Origin: Manihot esculenta
Lineage: Eukaryota; Streptophyta; Magnoliopsida; Malpighiales; Euphorbiaceae
Length of the DNA: 64,000 nucleotides
Assembly: GCF_001659605.2 (NCBI RefSeq)
Contig: NC_035165.2
Span: 15,238,419-15,302,418 of the forward strand
Direction of reading: 5' to 3'
In this document: in pieces, positions 1 through 11,700 of the stretch
Layout of the letters: each line of letters opens with the position of its first letter
Numbering within the stretch: position 1 is the first letter of the stretch
Position numbers and translations under genes: made by a program
Notes under the pieces: model-generated
Seen by the model: the letters and a program-made list of their open reading frames with translations, nothing else
Told to the model about the DNA's origin: nothing
Database searches by the model: none

Positions 1-1116
1 CCGAAGCTACTTTCGGCGGCCGAACCTGAGTTCTTACCAGAAGGGCAGAACTCAGCTTCTCATGCATTCAAGCCTCCCAAACCTTCCAAACACCCCAAAA
101 CAAGGACCCAACCTTACCTAAACATGCATAAACCCTTAACCATGCACAAAGGAGCTTAAACAAGCTTAAACCCCAAACAAAGAACATCATAAAGCATACA
201 TATATAGCTTATGACCCACATAAGCCAAAACCAACAAAACCACTCAAAACCTCACTTGCTCTTTCCCAATCATGCATACACTCTCCCACATGCATAAACT
301 AGCTTAAACCTTCAACATAACTTCACATAAACATACATAAACAAGCATAAGCATACATTGGGCATAAAACCCACATAAACCTAAACATGCATATCTACCC
401 ATACTCAACCATTAAAACTCCATTAAACTTACTTAAAACTTCATTAAAACACAAGGAAAGCAAGGATCTACACTTACCTCTTGAAGATCGAGGGGTGGTG
501 CGATCCCTAACTCGGAGGTGTGGAGGATCCAAGCTCCAAAAGCCTCCAAGCTCCCAAAACTCCTATTAAGCTTCAAAACTTCAAAACAAGGGTAGAACTC
601 ATGAAAAACTTGAGGGATGGGTAGAGAAAGCACGAAAACGACCAAAGGAGTACAAAAAATCACCTGAGCTCGAGAATGGGGAGAAAACTCGCCCATTTCC
701 GATCTGAGGGCTCTTTATAGGTGACCTGGTCAAAGACCTTCGGCAACCTAATGTGCTTCCTAAACTCATGCATGTTCGGCGGCCGAACTTGAGGTTCGGC
801 GGCCGAACTTGAGGTTCGGCGGCCGAACCTTGGTTCGTTCAAACAAAGCTTTCGGAGGCCAAAAGCGCTCTTGAAGCCTTCCCATGTTCGGCGGCCGAAC
901 TTCACTTTCGGCGGCCGAACCTGGCAAATGCCTCCTTAGTCTTTTCTTTTCAAAAACTCAATTCTTTTTCATTTAAAACCATGAAATCAGTAAAAACATT
1001 TTAGAAACACATTTTACCCCTCTAGAAGCCTCTGGCATCTTCAGAAATTCCAGATTCTAACGGAGATTCCGCCAGAAGGTAGGGATTCCGATATCGAAAT
1101 CTAGCCGGGTATTACA
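1..1116 (-). repeat. E0 3' LTR, partial
   Basis: The right edge ends in GGGTATTACA, the complement of the LTR start TGTAATACCC seen in every Tekay-like copy here. A minus-strand TATA-like box lies near 712-718 (CTTTATAGG on the plus strand). It carries copies of TTCGGCGGCCGAA near 12, 775-827, 887 and 907. Open frames across this stretch are read-through of the repeats and not genes. Confidence 0.85.
775..828. repeat. Tandem 20-bp repeat built on the TTCGGCGGCCGAA palindrome
   Basis: Three consecutive units start at 775, 795 and 815. Each has the 13-base palindrome followed by CTTGAGG; the third diverges after the palindrome. The array lies upstream of the TATA-like box in the minus-strand sense, so it sits in U3 of E0's 3' LTR. 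Confidence 0.85.
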
Positions 1117-1154
1117 TTCTTCCCCCCTTTAAGAACATTCGTCTCCGAATGTTC
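1117..1154 (-). promoter_or_regulatory. E0 polypurine tract and adjoining hairpin
   Basis: On the minus strand a purine run (AAAGGGGGGAAGAA) abuts the 3' LTR, the normal plus-strand priming site of LTR elements. Just upstream is an inverted repeat, GAACATTC, 6-base loop, GAATGTTC (1133-1154). The same arrangement is found in F, H and N. Confidence 0.8.
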
Positions 1155-1156
1155 CA

Positions 1157-2345
1157 CAAACAAATAGGCATTCATAAAACATAGCATCAAGCATACATAA
1201 ACAAGCAAGCAACAAGCAAGCAAAACTTGAAAACCTCTCTCCTAAAAGAGAGACACAAGTACTGCTGGAGTATAAACTCCCGGGTCTTCCAAACACACCT
1301 TTCCATGCTGTGGTGATCCCAAAGGACTTACACCAATAGGATTCCTTGTTCCTCAACTTCCTGACTTATGTGTCCATAATCCGCACTAACCGCTCAACAT
1401 AGGTGAGATCCCTTGAGATCTCCACCTCTGGTTCTTTAAGAACCTCACTCAGATCTGACACGAGCTTCCATAACACAGGAACATGGAAATCCGAATGGAC
1501 TTTCTCCATAGGAAATCACCCCCTCCATTGGAGACACCTTAGCAATACCCAACCTTCTCCTGAAACTCAACACGCTTCCAAAGCGCTACTCTGATCCCTT
1601 CCCTTTTTCTCTTCATCTTTACTAACTGGCTTCTTCTCACTACTAACCCAAAACTAACTCTAACTCTCACAGGTAGTACCCGGATTTCAGATCTATCTTG
1701 GAAAACAAATAGCTCCTACTAGCTGTCCCAATAGATCATCCATCCTACATGGGAATACCTGCCCTTGGTAGTGACCTTGGCCAACTGCTTACAGTCGTTA
1801 CAAAGTCTCAAGGATCTATCCTTCATTTACCACAGCAACACTGGAACACTCCAGGGTGAGGTACTAGGTCGGATAAAACCCTTGTCTACCAAGTCTCGCC
1901 ACTACTCTACCACTACCTCTCTCTACAACTGGTACTGAGGCTGGTTCCCCGACCCGACTACTAAACCCTCAAACAAGAGCTAGAACCCTCTAACAACCCC
2001 TCCTACTCACCCTACGAACTTGACAGGCTGACATCAAACCTCTAGGCATCCCTACTGTGTTCCCTCAGAAGACTACCTCTGACCCATCCTGTCCTCTGAA
2101 CCTGACTACCTTGTCTCTGCAGACCAAGATAGCACTACGAGTAGAAAAACCCAGTCCAACCCTAAACTGACGTCCAGACAGTCAAGTCTAGGACCTCAAA
2201 GTCGGGTGGAAGGCATCTACCCTCAACTGACACATAACTGAACCGGCAGACAGACTCTGCCACAGGTGGATCACACTCGGGTCCACTGACCCAAAGAGAA
2301 CACTCTAGCCCAGAAGCAATCAACTCAACCTCTCGACGGCTCCTA
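1157..2345 (-). pseudogene. E0 pol remnants: protease, RT fingers, integrase end
   Basis: No frame is open for long. Read in the minus direction, stretches match G and H in order: protease tail (about 2330-2100), the gag-pol linker and start of RT (about 2080-1640), then a jump to the end of the integrase/chromodomain region (about 1600-1260). The RT palm, RNase H and integrase catalytic core are absent. Many stops and indels are present. This is a decayed, multiply deleted pol and should not be read as functional. Confidence 0.75.
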
Positions 2346-2351
2346 GAGCAA

Positions 2352-3191
2352 CTAAAGAAAGAGAATACCAGGGTTCACAAAAACATACACATCATAACAT
2401 TTAAAAGTGAGCATACCTGGCACCACTGTGTTTGATGTGTCTGCCTCTTGCTGAGCTTGGGTGAAGATCCGAGCTGGAGCTGCCGGACCTTCTCCACGGG
2501 AACCTTCAGAAGAAAAGGCTGACCCTCTTCCTCTGCCTCGACCACTAACCTGAGCCATGGCTGGAGCTGCTGGCTGAGCCATTCTACCTGAAGTTGCCCG
2601 CTGAGACTGTGCCAACCAGGGCGCAATGGGACACTCACGTACCATGTGCCCTTCCTGACCGCATCTAAAACATAGATCAGTCCCAATTAGACAGACTCCC
2701 TTGTGCGGCCTACCGCACCTCAAGCATCTTGAACTGCCTGAGCCAGAGCTCGAACCACCACCTAATCCCAAACTAGACTTCAAATCCTTCCAGAATTTCT
2801 TCCTCTTCCCCCTCAGGGTTCTACCCCACTTTACTCCTCTTGTGGCGGCTGTACTCAGTGTGGAGGGATCAATTCCTCCTGAACCTGAGATTCTGGAATC
2901 CTGAGTCTTAGCATCCTCCTGAAAATCTCCCATACCTTCTTCTGACACTCTGACTCCCAAACTGACATCTCTTCTCGGAACATCCAACTCCACTTCCTTC
3001 ATACTAGCTGACATCTTTCTTGGAGCCATTCCTTCTCTGCTTACATCAAAAGACCTTCCAGGGTCCCTTGATGTTCCCCATCTGCTGACTCCCCACGACT
3101 GCGCTCTTGGCAGAGCAGGGGGAAAGGTGTCCATACCCTCCCTCTCAGATGGAACTCCAGTCGATTCCACAGATCGACGAACACCTCGCAT
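2352..3191 (-). CDS. E0 capsid-less gag/nucleocapsid-like protein (279 aa)
   Basis: An uninterrupted frame begins at the same MRG-R-RS start as the gags of G, H and E1, so the ATG at 3191 was chosen over the longer upstream extension. The N-terminal Arg/Ser/Pro-rich segment is kept. The Pro/Tyr-rich region and the whole capsid domain seen in G and H are missing, and the frame passes directly into the Lys-rich linker and two Cys-rich knuckles: CLRCGRPHKGVC and the CCHC box [15 protein letters not shown] Gly/Arg-rich tract follows. The frame ends inside protease, where the active-site region has degenerated to VNPG. The deletion preserved the frame. If expressed, it would be a small nucleic-acid-binding protein; that function is inferred from the knuckle only. 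Confidence 0.6.
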   Translation of the reverse strand: MRGVRRSVESTGVPSEREGMDTFPPALPRAQSWGVSRWGTSRDPGRSFDVSREGMAPRKMSASMKEVELDVPRRDVSLGVRVSEEGMGDFQEDAKTQDSRISGSGGIDPSTLSTAATRGVKWGRTLRGKRKKFWKDLKSSLGLGGGSSSGSGSSRCLRCGRPHKGVCLIGTDLCFRCGQEGHMVRECPIAPWLAQSQRATSGRMAQPAAPAMAQVSGRGRGRGSAFSSEGSRGEGPAAPARIFTQAQQEADTSNTVVPGMLTFKCYDVYVFVNPGILFL

Positions 3192-3475
3192 TCTGGCTCC
3201 TCTGAAGAACAACACACAAGCATACAAACAATCATTAGCATCATACGGTTCATATGAAAACACATGAACCTGCAACATACATAGCATACATAGCATATCA
3301 TACATAACATTAATGCACATGCATAAACTCATGGCATTCCACATCATCATACATAGAAGACAGGACTTGATATCCTATCCTAGTGGACATGATTCCTCCT
3401 ATTGTGCTTGCCCTTCTATGACCTCTAAACCAACCTCTTTTCGATGTGCAACACACCGTACTCTTGAGGCCCAAA

Positions 3476-3487
3476 GCTCTGATACCA
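3476..3487 (-). promoter_or_regulatory. E0 primer-binding site (initiator Met-tRNA)
   Basis: The plus strand reads GCTCTGATACCA, the complement of TGGTATCAGAGC, the usual plant initiator Met-tRNA primer site. It lies three bases inside the LTR end at 3491. A partial duplicate of this PBS/LTR junction follows at about 3511-3530. Confidence 0.85.
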
Positions 3488-3490
3488 CTC

Positions 3491-5943
3491 TGTAACGACC
3501 CGAAAACCGATACCCCTCTGTAACGGTCCAAACCGCTACCGGCGCTAGGATCCAAATCGACTTAAGGCCGCCGGGACCCGTAGCAAGCCAAACATACCTC
3601 CTATCATCTGGTCAAATCCCATACATGATCAAAACTTTAACATAAAAACTTAAAGATCTGATGTAAATACCGAGCTTGACCTGTATGCAACATAACTGAA
3701 AACATAAAGAACCTCCTACTAGAGCCCTCATCAAAACTCTAGCTGGGTCAACACAACATACATCAAGCTGGGATTACATCCAAAGAGCTAGAACCAAAAC
3801 TAACCTGTGCATGCATTAAAACCATAAGCATAGGACCTCCACTAGGGTCCTCATCAAACTCTGACGTGGTAAACAACACATGCCACAAGTTCAGTTCAAC
3901 ACAACTCAACATTAAAACATTACATACATCATGTACTAAAAAGGGACTAACCAAGCCTTAGGGCCAAGCACAATACTAATACATAAACATAACTCTACTT
4001 TACGTTACATTACATCACATTATCTTACAATACGTTATATCAATTTACATTACATGTCCACACTAAAACGCTAATCTATTACTATTACCAAAGCATGACA
4101 TTACCCTTGACGTCTTCCTGGACTACCTCTGACCTGCAAAACTGGGGTTAGGGGAGAGGGGTGAGCTAAAAAGCCCAGTGAGTAGAAACAATAAAAACAG
4201 TTCATTAATTACATGCTTTTATGAAATGCGTCATAGCACAAACAATTCACATCACAGATTGGGCATGACCCCAAAACTCCCAACATCAGTATGCCTGGCC
4301 CGGCCAGGTCTTACAACATCAGTAGGCTAGTGGGGTCACCCGAGTCCAATCCACATCAACAGTAAATAATGCAATGCGTCATATTCATGTAACTAATGCA
4401 ATCAACCTATTACATATAAACATGATGCATGAAGATGCTTTAGGCATTTGATTTCTTTAAAATAAAAGATTAAGTTTAGTTCTACTCACCTCTGGCAGAT
4501 GTTGGACTGACTCTGCAACAGCTAACACTGATGGCCTCCCCGGTCTCTCGGGTCCAATCCTACACAGGTGGACTCGAATGAGGTGCCAAACACATTCTAA
4601 CAACTCATAAACAACTACCCAAAAACCCCCTAAAACATCACCAAAGCATGCATAGAAAATAACCACGAAAAGGCTGGACAGGGCACTTTCGGCGGCCGAA
4701 CCCTCTCTCCAGAGATGAAACTCGGGCACATTCGGCGGCCGAAAGTCCCTCTCCAGAGATGAAAGTCAGGCACTTTCGGCGGCCGAACCTTCCTTTGGCG
4801 GCCGAAAGTCTGCTTTCAAGCCAAAACTCAACTTTCAGGGGCAAGGTTAGGCGGCCAATCCATGCATTCAAAGGCAGGTTCGGCGGCCGAAGCTACTTTC
4901 GGCGGCCGAACCTGAGTTCTTCCCAGAAGGGCAGAACTCAGCTTCTCATGCATTCAAGCCTCCCAAACCTTCCAAACACCCCAAAACAAGCACCCAACCT
5001 TACCAAAACATGCATAAACCCTTAACCATGCACAAAGGAGCTTAAACAAGCTTAAACCCCAACAAAGAACATCATAAAGCATACATAAATAGCTTATGAC
5101 CCACATAAGCCAAAACCAACAAAACCACTCAAAACCTCACTTGCTCTTTTCCAATCATGCATACACTCTCTCACATGCATAAACTAGCTTAAACCTTCAA
5201 CATAACTGCACATAAACATACATAAACAAGCATAAGCATACATTGGGCATAAAACCCACATAAACCTAAACATGCATATCTACCCATACTCAACCATTAA
5301 AACTCCATTAAACTTACTTAAAACTTCAGTAAAACACAAGGAAAGCAAGGATCTACACTTACCTCTTGAAGATTGAGGGGTGGTGCGATCCCTAACTCGG
5401 AGGTGTGGAGGATCCAAGCTCCAAAAGCCTCCAAGCTCCCAAAACTCCTATTAAGCTTCAAAACTTCAAAACAAGGGTAGAACTCATGTAAAACTTGAGG
5501 GATGGGTAGAGAAAGCATGAAAACGACCAAAGGAGTACAAAAACTCACCTGAGCTAGAGAATGGGGAGAAAACTCGCCCATTTTCGATCTGAGGGCTCTT
5601 TATAGGTGACCTGGTCAAAGACCTTGGGCAGCCTAACGTGCCCCCTAAACTCATGCATGTTCGGCAGCGAACTTGAGGTTCGACGGTCGAACCTTGGTTC
5701 GTTCAAACAAAACTTTCGGAGGCCAAAAGCACTCTCGAAGCCTTCCCATGTTCGGCGGCCGAACTTCACTTTCGGCGGCCGAACTCAATTCTTTTTCACT
5801 TAAAACCATGAAATCAATAAAAACATTTTAGAAACACATTTTACCCCTCTAGAAGCCTCTGGCATCTTCAGAAATTCCAGATTCCAATGGAGATTCCGCC
5901 GGAAGGTAGGGATTCTGATGCCGGAATCTAGCCGGGTATTACA
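3491..5943 (-). repeat. E0 5' LTR (about 2.45 kb)
   Basis: It is bounded by TGTAACG at the left and GGTATTACA at the right (TG...CA on the minus strand). It contains a minus-strand TATA-like box near 5592, a long leader-like region, and two groups of the 13-base palindrome: about 4686-4915 (R/U5 side) and about 5655-5785 (U3 side). About 250 bp at 3520-3770 are similar to the corresponding ends of the other Tekay-like LTRs. No gene is present. Confidence 0.85.
4686..4915. repeat. Cluster of TTCGGCGGCCGAA palindromes in the E0 LTR
   Basis: Copies or near-copies lie at about 4688, 4731, 4774, 4794, 4879 and 4898. They are separated by spacers such as CTCTCCAGAGATGAAA (itself an inverted-repeat-like segment). 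Spacing is irregular and the spacers are related to one another, so it is a degenerate minisatellite and not a CRISPR array. Confidence 0.8.
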
Positions 5944-6230
5944 CCTTGGGACTCTCCCATACCCTCCTCCGACATACTCACTCCAGGACTGCCATCCCTC
6001 CTCTGATCCACATCCATATCATCCCCCACATCCTCTGACATTCCTCCTTGAACTGTTCCCCTTACTGATCTGCTTCTGTTCATATCCAAAGACCTTCTAG
6101 GGTCTCTCACTGCTCTTTCCCTGCTAGACCTGTTAGACATTGCCCTTGGCAATGCAGGGGGACGGGCACTCATGCCCTCATCCTCCGATGGTACTCCAGT
6201 CAATCGTTCAGATCGATGAGTTCCTCTCAT
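5944..6230 (-). pseudogene. E1 gag, N-terminal fragment
   Basis: An open frame from the ATG at 6230 encodes about 95 residues of the Arg/Ser-rich gag N-terminus (MRGTHRSERLTGVPS...). It is close to the H and N gags, including the MSEDVGDDMDVDQRRDG acidic stretch. The frame is cut by the E0 junction at 5943/5944, before the Pro/Tyr-rich region and capsid. It has no internal stop. As an isolated fragment it is unlikely to be functional. Confidence 0.75.
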
Positions 6231-6476
6231 CCTGTTTACTGAAAAATAGCACACATCACATAAACATTACCATCAAATGGTTCATGTGCAAACACATGAA
6301 CCCGCATTATATACATCACATACACAGCATATCATTAATGCACATGCATATAATCATGGCATTTCACATCGTCATTCAAGACAGGACTCTACATCCTATC
6401 CTAGTGGACATGATTTTCCTATTGTGGTTGACCTTCTATAACATCTATGAGCCCGACACTCTAGGTCCGACCATGT

Positions 6477-6497
6477 GAACCTAGGGCTCTGATACCA
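6477..6497 (-). promoter_or_regulatory. E1 primer-binding site (initiator Met-tRNA)
   Basis: The minus strand reads TGGTATCAGAGCCCTAGG and continues TTC. It is the same site as at 18460 in G, and lies three bases from the LTR end at 6501. Confidence 0.85.
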
Positions 6498-6500
6498 ATC

Positions 6501-8750
6501 TGTAACGACCCGGAATCCGGACCGTTACCGGCGTTAGGATCCAGATCGACATAAGGCCGCCGGGACCCGTAGCAAGCCTGACATAAATCCTGTAAACCTG
6601 TTTAATCCCATACATGATTAACATAAACATAAAAATTTTAAACTTTTCTCATTCATTTACCAAACTCAACCTGTGCATGCACAACTAATGATCATAATCA
6701 TCAACCCCACATTGGAGTCCTCATCAATGCTCCAATGGGGTAACATATTATCATAAAAGTTTGGTTAAACTTAAACGTCATAAAACATTTCATTAAAAGA
6801 TCATGTAACCAAAAAGGGATTAGCAACATACTAGGGTCAAGCACAATTCTAAACCTCAATACTCATCATTACATTACATAACTGTTTAATGCTTTACAAT
6901 ATATCATGTCCACATATAACTATTACATAGACATAGCTTTACTCTTCTTGACCTCCTGGCCTATCCCGAACCTGCATACCTGGGGGATTAGGGAAATGGG
7001 GTGAGCTACTAGAGCCCAGTGAGCAGAATAATAAAACATTTAAAATACATGCTATCATGGAATGCATCACATCACAAATAAATCACATCAAGGATGAACT
7101 TATCACCAATAGCCCTTTACATATTCCATAGTGCCAGAACGTAGAATGGGTCCTGTCTTTCTCTTACATAACATATCATAACATTCCAAGGTGCCAGGGA
7201 CGTAGAATGGGTATTCTTGGACTTTCTCTTACATAGTGCCAGGGACGTAGAATGGGTCTTTATGGACTTCCATACCATATCATCATCATGCCATAACATA
7301 CCATACAAGGGCTAATGGATCATTCAATGTTCATCCACATCAACAACATAATATGCAGTGCAACATATTCGTGAATTTCTAATGCAACAACCTAGAATAT
7401 CACATGGCATTCATGATGCATGAGTTATGATAAAACTTTCATTAATTTAAAACATAAAGGTTTATTCTACTCACCTCAGGCTGACTCTAAAGCTGCTAGC
7501 TCACTGCTGGGGTCCTCGGTTCCTCGGGTCCGAACCTACACACGTGGACTCAAATGAGGGACCAAACATCCACAAACATGACTCTAAAATACTCCCCAAA
7601 AACCCCCTAAAACACCTTAAAACAATCATAGAAATCATGCAAAGGAGGGCTGAACAGGGCACTTTCGGCGGCAGGTTCGGCGGCCGAAAGTCCCTCCAGA
7701 GCCGCAAGTCATGCACCTTCGGCGGCACTTTTGGCGGCCGAAGGTTCCCTCCAGAGACGAAACTCATGCATGTTTGGCGGCACCTTCGGCGGCCAAAACT
7801 CCCTTCCAGAGCCGAAAGTCCACTTTCGGGGGCAGGGTTCGGCAGCCAAAAGTTGGCCTCCACAAGCAGGTTCGGCGGCCGAAAGAGCCTTCGGCTGCCG
7901 AACCTGAGTTCTTCCCAAGGGCAGAACTCAGCCTCTTTCATGCATAAAAACCTCCCAATCCATTCACACATGCATTTACCTATTCTACAACATGCAAACT
8001 CAAGCTAACAAGCACATAGGGGTCTCAAACTAACTTAAACCCCAACCAAAACACATCAAACAATCCACATTGCTCAAAAACTCAACTTAACCCATAAAAC
8101 CAACAATAACCTAAACATGCATTTCTACCCCACAAAAATCATAAAACTTGTTTAAAACATACTAGAATGGCTGGATCAAAGCTTACCTCTTGAAGATCTA
8201 GAGGAGAAACGATCCTAACTTGGAGATGGGGGAGATCTCAACTCTTTGGTCTCCAATCTCCAAAACTTGCTATTTTGCTCAAATATCTTCAAATGAAGAT
8301 AAAACTCGTTAAAACTCTAAAGATCGGAAGAAAAACATCAAAAATGAACCATGGGAGAGCAGGGACTCACCGTGGCCGAAAATGGGGAGAAAACTCGCCC
8401 GTTTCGGCCATAGAGCCCTTTTATAGGGGCTGCCAGACCACCTTTCGGCAGCCTAAAGTGCCTCCAAAACTCATGCAAGTTCGACGGCCGAACATGAGGT
8501 TCAGCGGCCGAACCTTTGAAACTTTCGAAAGCCTAACTTGCCCCCCTAAACTATCCAATGTTCGGCTGCCGAACCTGAAAATGCCTCCTTGGTCTTTTCA
8601 TTCAAAACTCAATTTCCTTTCTTGCTTAAAACCATAAAATACATTAAAATATTTTATGAAAATATGGTTTTACCCTTCTAGAGGTTTTCGACATCCGAGA
8701 TTCCACCAAACGGTAGGAATTCTGATACCGGAGTCTAGCTGGGTATTACA
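6501..8750 (-). repeat. E1 5' LTR (about 2.25 kb)
   Basis: The ends are TGTAACG (6501) and GGGTATTACA (8750). A TATA-like box lies near 8429-8437 on the minus strand. The palindrome module occupies about 7665-7905, with a smaller U3 group at about 8480-8575. A minisatellite with GTAGAATGGG cores lies at about 7130-7265. No gene; the opposing 154-156 aa frames over 7501-8008 are translations of the repeats. Confidence 0.85.
7130..7265. repeat. LTR minisatellite (GTGCCAGGGACGTAGAATGGG-type units)
   Basis: Three imperfect units share the core GCCAGG(G)ACGTAGAATGGG, separated by CTTTCTCTTACAT-like spacers. Equivalent arrays occur in F, H and N LTRs, in the matching orientation, downstream of the promoter. 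Confidence 0.75.
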
Positions 8751-11700
8751 CAGCCTTCTGGTTCCAAGACCCCAGGTGGGGGAAGGTTAGATCTTTCTTC
8801 TTTGAGTTCATGCAGTAAGAGGTGGAGCAGTACCCCCAAGAAGTCAAAGAAGAATAAGTTCTAGAGCAAGATCAAGTCAGGTCTGGGATTAGGAAGTGGC
8901 TCGAGCTCAGGTGCAGATAATGCAGTATGTAGGAAGTGTGGGAAGCCGAACAAGGGTGTATGTCTGGTTGGGACGACAGCCTGCTTCAGATATGGGCAGA
9001 AGGGACACATGGCTCGAGAATGTCCTAGAGCAGCTTTTATGGCGCAGTCTCAGCAGACAGCTTCTGGTAGTGTGGCTCAGCCAGCAGCTCCAGCCGCGAC
9101 TCAGGCTAGTGGTAGAGGCAGAGGGAGAGGGGCAGCCTCTTCTTCAGCGGGTTTCAGAGGTGAAGGTCCATCAGCCCCAGCACGGATCTTCACCATGACA
9201 CAACAGGAGGCAAATGCATCGAACACCGTGGTGGCAGGTAATCTCATCATTGGTTGCTCGGATGTTTATGCCTTAATGGACCTTGGTGCATCTCATTCTT
9301 TCATTGCTCCGAGGGCCGTCGAGAGGTTGGGATTGATGGTCTCTAGGTTAGAGTGTCCCCTATGGGTCAGTGGACCCAAGTGCGATCCATTAGTGGCAGA
9401 GTCAGTCTGCCAGCATAGTCCAATTTTTATTGAGGAAAGATGCCTTTCAGCCGATCTTGTGGTTCTAGATTTGACAAATTTTGATGTCATTCTAGGGATG
9501 GATTGGCTATCTACCCATGGTGCTACCTTGAACTGCAGAGACAAGGTAGTCAAGTTCAGATGTCAGGATGGGTCAGATGTTGTCTTCAGTGGAGACAGGG
9601 GGGAGTACACCTAGAGGTTTGATATCAGCCCTTCAGGCTCGTAGGTTGCTCAGGAGGGGTTGTCAGGGTTTTCTAGCTCATGTGAGAGAGCTGGATAGTC
9701 ATGTCAGAGAGCCCGCCTCAGTGCCCGTAGTCAGTGAGTTTTTAGATGTGTTCCCAGACGAGCTGCCAGGTTTACCACCTGCTAGGGAGATAGAGTTCGA
9801 ATTTGAGTTGATGCCTGGAACTAGACCGATCTCTATCCCTCCCTACAGGATGGCGCCAGCAGAATTGAAAGAGCTTAAAGAGCAGTTGCAAGGGTTGGTA
9901 GATAAGGGCTTCATCCGACCGAGTACCTCACCTTGGGGTGCTCCAGTGCTATTTGTGAAAAAGAAGGATGGATCCCTCAGACTTTGTATCGACTACAGGC
10001 AGTTGAACAAGGTCACTACCAAGAATAAGTACCCGTTGCCGAGGATCGACGATCTATTCGACCAGCTAGCAGGAGCAGGTTGTTTCTCCAAGATAGATCT
10101 GAGATCAGGGTACCATTAGCTGAGGATAAGAGAAGAGGATGTACCGAAGACAACATTCAAGACCAGATATGGGCACTATGAGTTTCTTGTGATGCCGTTC
10201 GGGTTGACCAATGCCCCTGTAGCATTCATGGATCTCATGAACAGAGTGTTTAGCCAGTACCTGGATCACTTTGTCATTGTCTTCATAGATGATATCTTAG
10301 TGTATTCCAGGAATGCAGAGGAGCATGCCCATCATCTGAGGTTGGTTTTGCAGACCTTGAGGGAACATGGCTTGTATGCCAAGTTCTCTAAGTGTGAGTT
10401 CTGGCTGAGGAGCATTTCATTCTTGGGGCATGTTGTGTCAGAAAATGGAATTGAAGTGTACCCCAAGAAGGTGGAAGCCGTAGCTAACTAGCCTAGACCC
10501 ACTACAGTAACAAAGATCAAGAGCTTCTTGGGTTTGGCAGGTTACTACAGGAGGTTCGTTCAGGACTTCTCTAAGATTGCAGCTCCCATGACCAGATTGA
10601 CTAAGAAGAACCAGAGGTTTGTGTGGACCGACCAGTGTGAAGAAAGCTTTGAGGAGATCAAGAAGAGGTTGACTTCAGCACCGGTGTTAGCTCTGCCAAC
10701 TAGTAATGAAGACTTCACAGTTTTCTGTGATGTGTCCCGTGTGGGACTGGGTTGTGTACTGATGCAGAATGAAAGGCTGATTGCTTATGCTTCTAGGCAG
10801 CTGAAGAAGCACGAGTTGAATTACCCTACACATGACCTAAAGATGGCAGCGGTAATCTTTGCACTCAAGATGTGGAGGCATTACCTTTATGGGGTAAAAT
10901 GTGAGATCTTCACAGATCATAAAAGCCTGCAGTACATCCTGAGTCAGAGAGAGCTGAATTTGAGGCAGAGAAGATGGGTAGAACTGTTCAGTGACTATGA
11001 TTACAAGATCCAGTACCATCCGGGTAAGGCGAATGTTGTGGCAGACGCCTTAAGCCAGAAATCACTTGGCAGTTTGTCCCATATTTCAGCAAAAAGAAGA
11101 CCAGTGGTGAAGGAGTTTCATAAGCTCATTAATGAAGGTCTACAGTTGGAGTTGTCTGGTACAGGTGCTTTGATAGCCCAGATGAGAGTGGCACCCATGT
11201 TTCTAGAGCAGGTGGCTCAGAAACAGCACGAGGACCCAGAGTTAGTAAAGATTGCCAGGACTGTTCAGTCAGGCAGGAACGAAGAGTTCAGATTTGACAG
11301 TAAGGGGATCCTCCGCTATGGGAATAGATTATGTGTACCAGACGACATGCGTCGGAAGGGAGACATTATGAGAGAGGCTCATAATACCAGATACAGTGTT
11401 CACCCTGGAGCCACCAAAATGTATCAAGATCTGAAGAAAGTGTATTGGTGGCCAGCTATAAAGAGAGAAATGGCACAGTTCGTGTCAGCCTGCAAAATAT
11501 GTCAGAGGGTGAAGCTGGAGCATCAGAAGCTGGCTGGAATGCTTAACCCACTACCTATTCCAGAGTGAAAATGGGAGAGTATAGCTATGGACTTCGTGGT
11601 GGGGTTACCGGCAGTGTCCAACAGAATGGACTCCATATGGGTGATTGTGGACAGATTGACCAAATCTGCTCACTTCATCCCTGTCAGGAGTGGCTATTCT

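Larger units (their letters stand above)
1..5943 (-). mobile_element. E0: internally deleted Tekay/Del-like LTR retrotransposon (left end outside window)
   Basis: In minus-strand order the sequence shows a 5' LTR (5943-3491), a primer site complementary to initiator Met-tRNA (3487-3476), a gag reading frame (3191-2352), scrambled pol remnants (about 2345-1157), a polypurine tract (1130-1117) and the first 1116 bases of the 3' LTR, which runs off the window. The interior is only about 2.4 kb. RNase H, most of RT and most of integrase are missing, so the element is non-autonomous. At 5943/5944 its LTR abuts the gag of E1, as expected if E0 inserted there. The other half of E1 and the matching target duplication should lie left of the window, so this is inferred. 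Family assignment rests on similarity to the better preserved elements G and H. Confidence 0.85.
5944..8750 (-). mobile_element. E1: Tekay/Del-like LTR retrotransposon, 5' end only
   Basis: In minus order: 5' LTR 8750-6501, PBS near 6497-6477, gag start at 6230, then a sharp break at 5944 where E0 begins. The rest of E1 should lie left of the window beyond E0. Its LTR start at 8750 abuts the gag of F in the opposite orientation, which is the geometry of an insertion into F. The left target-site copies are outside the window and cannot be checked. Confidence 0.8.

Noticed and set aside
4686..4915. Regularly recurring palindromes resembling a CRISPR array
   Set aside because: Spacing is irregular, spacers are related to one another, and the context is a plant LTR.
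7501..8008. Opposing 154-156 aa open frames rich in RRPN, SAAE and FGGR
   Set aside because: They follow from the stop-free TTCGGCGGCCGAA repeats and their spacers in an LTR. Similar frames arise at 13471-14008, 15227-15625, 16683-17337, 24177-24843, 32671-33065 and 57256-57711. None has a domain, and they lie in LTRs.
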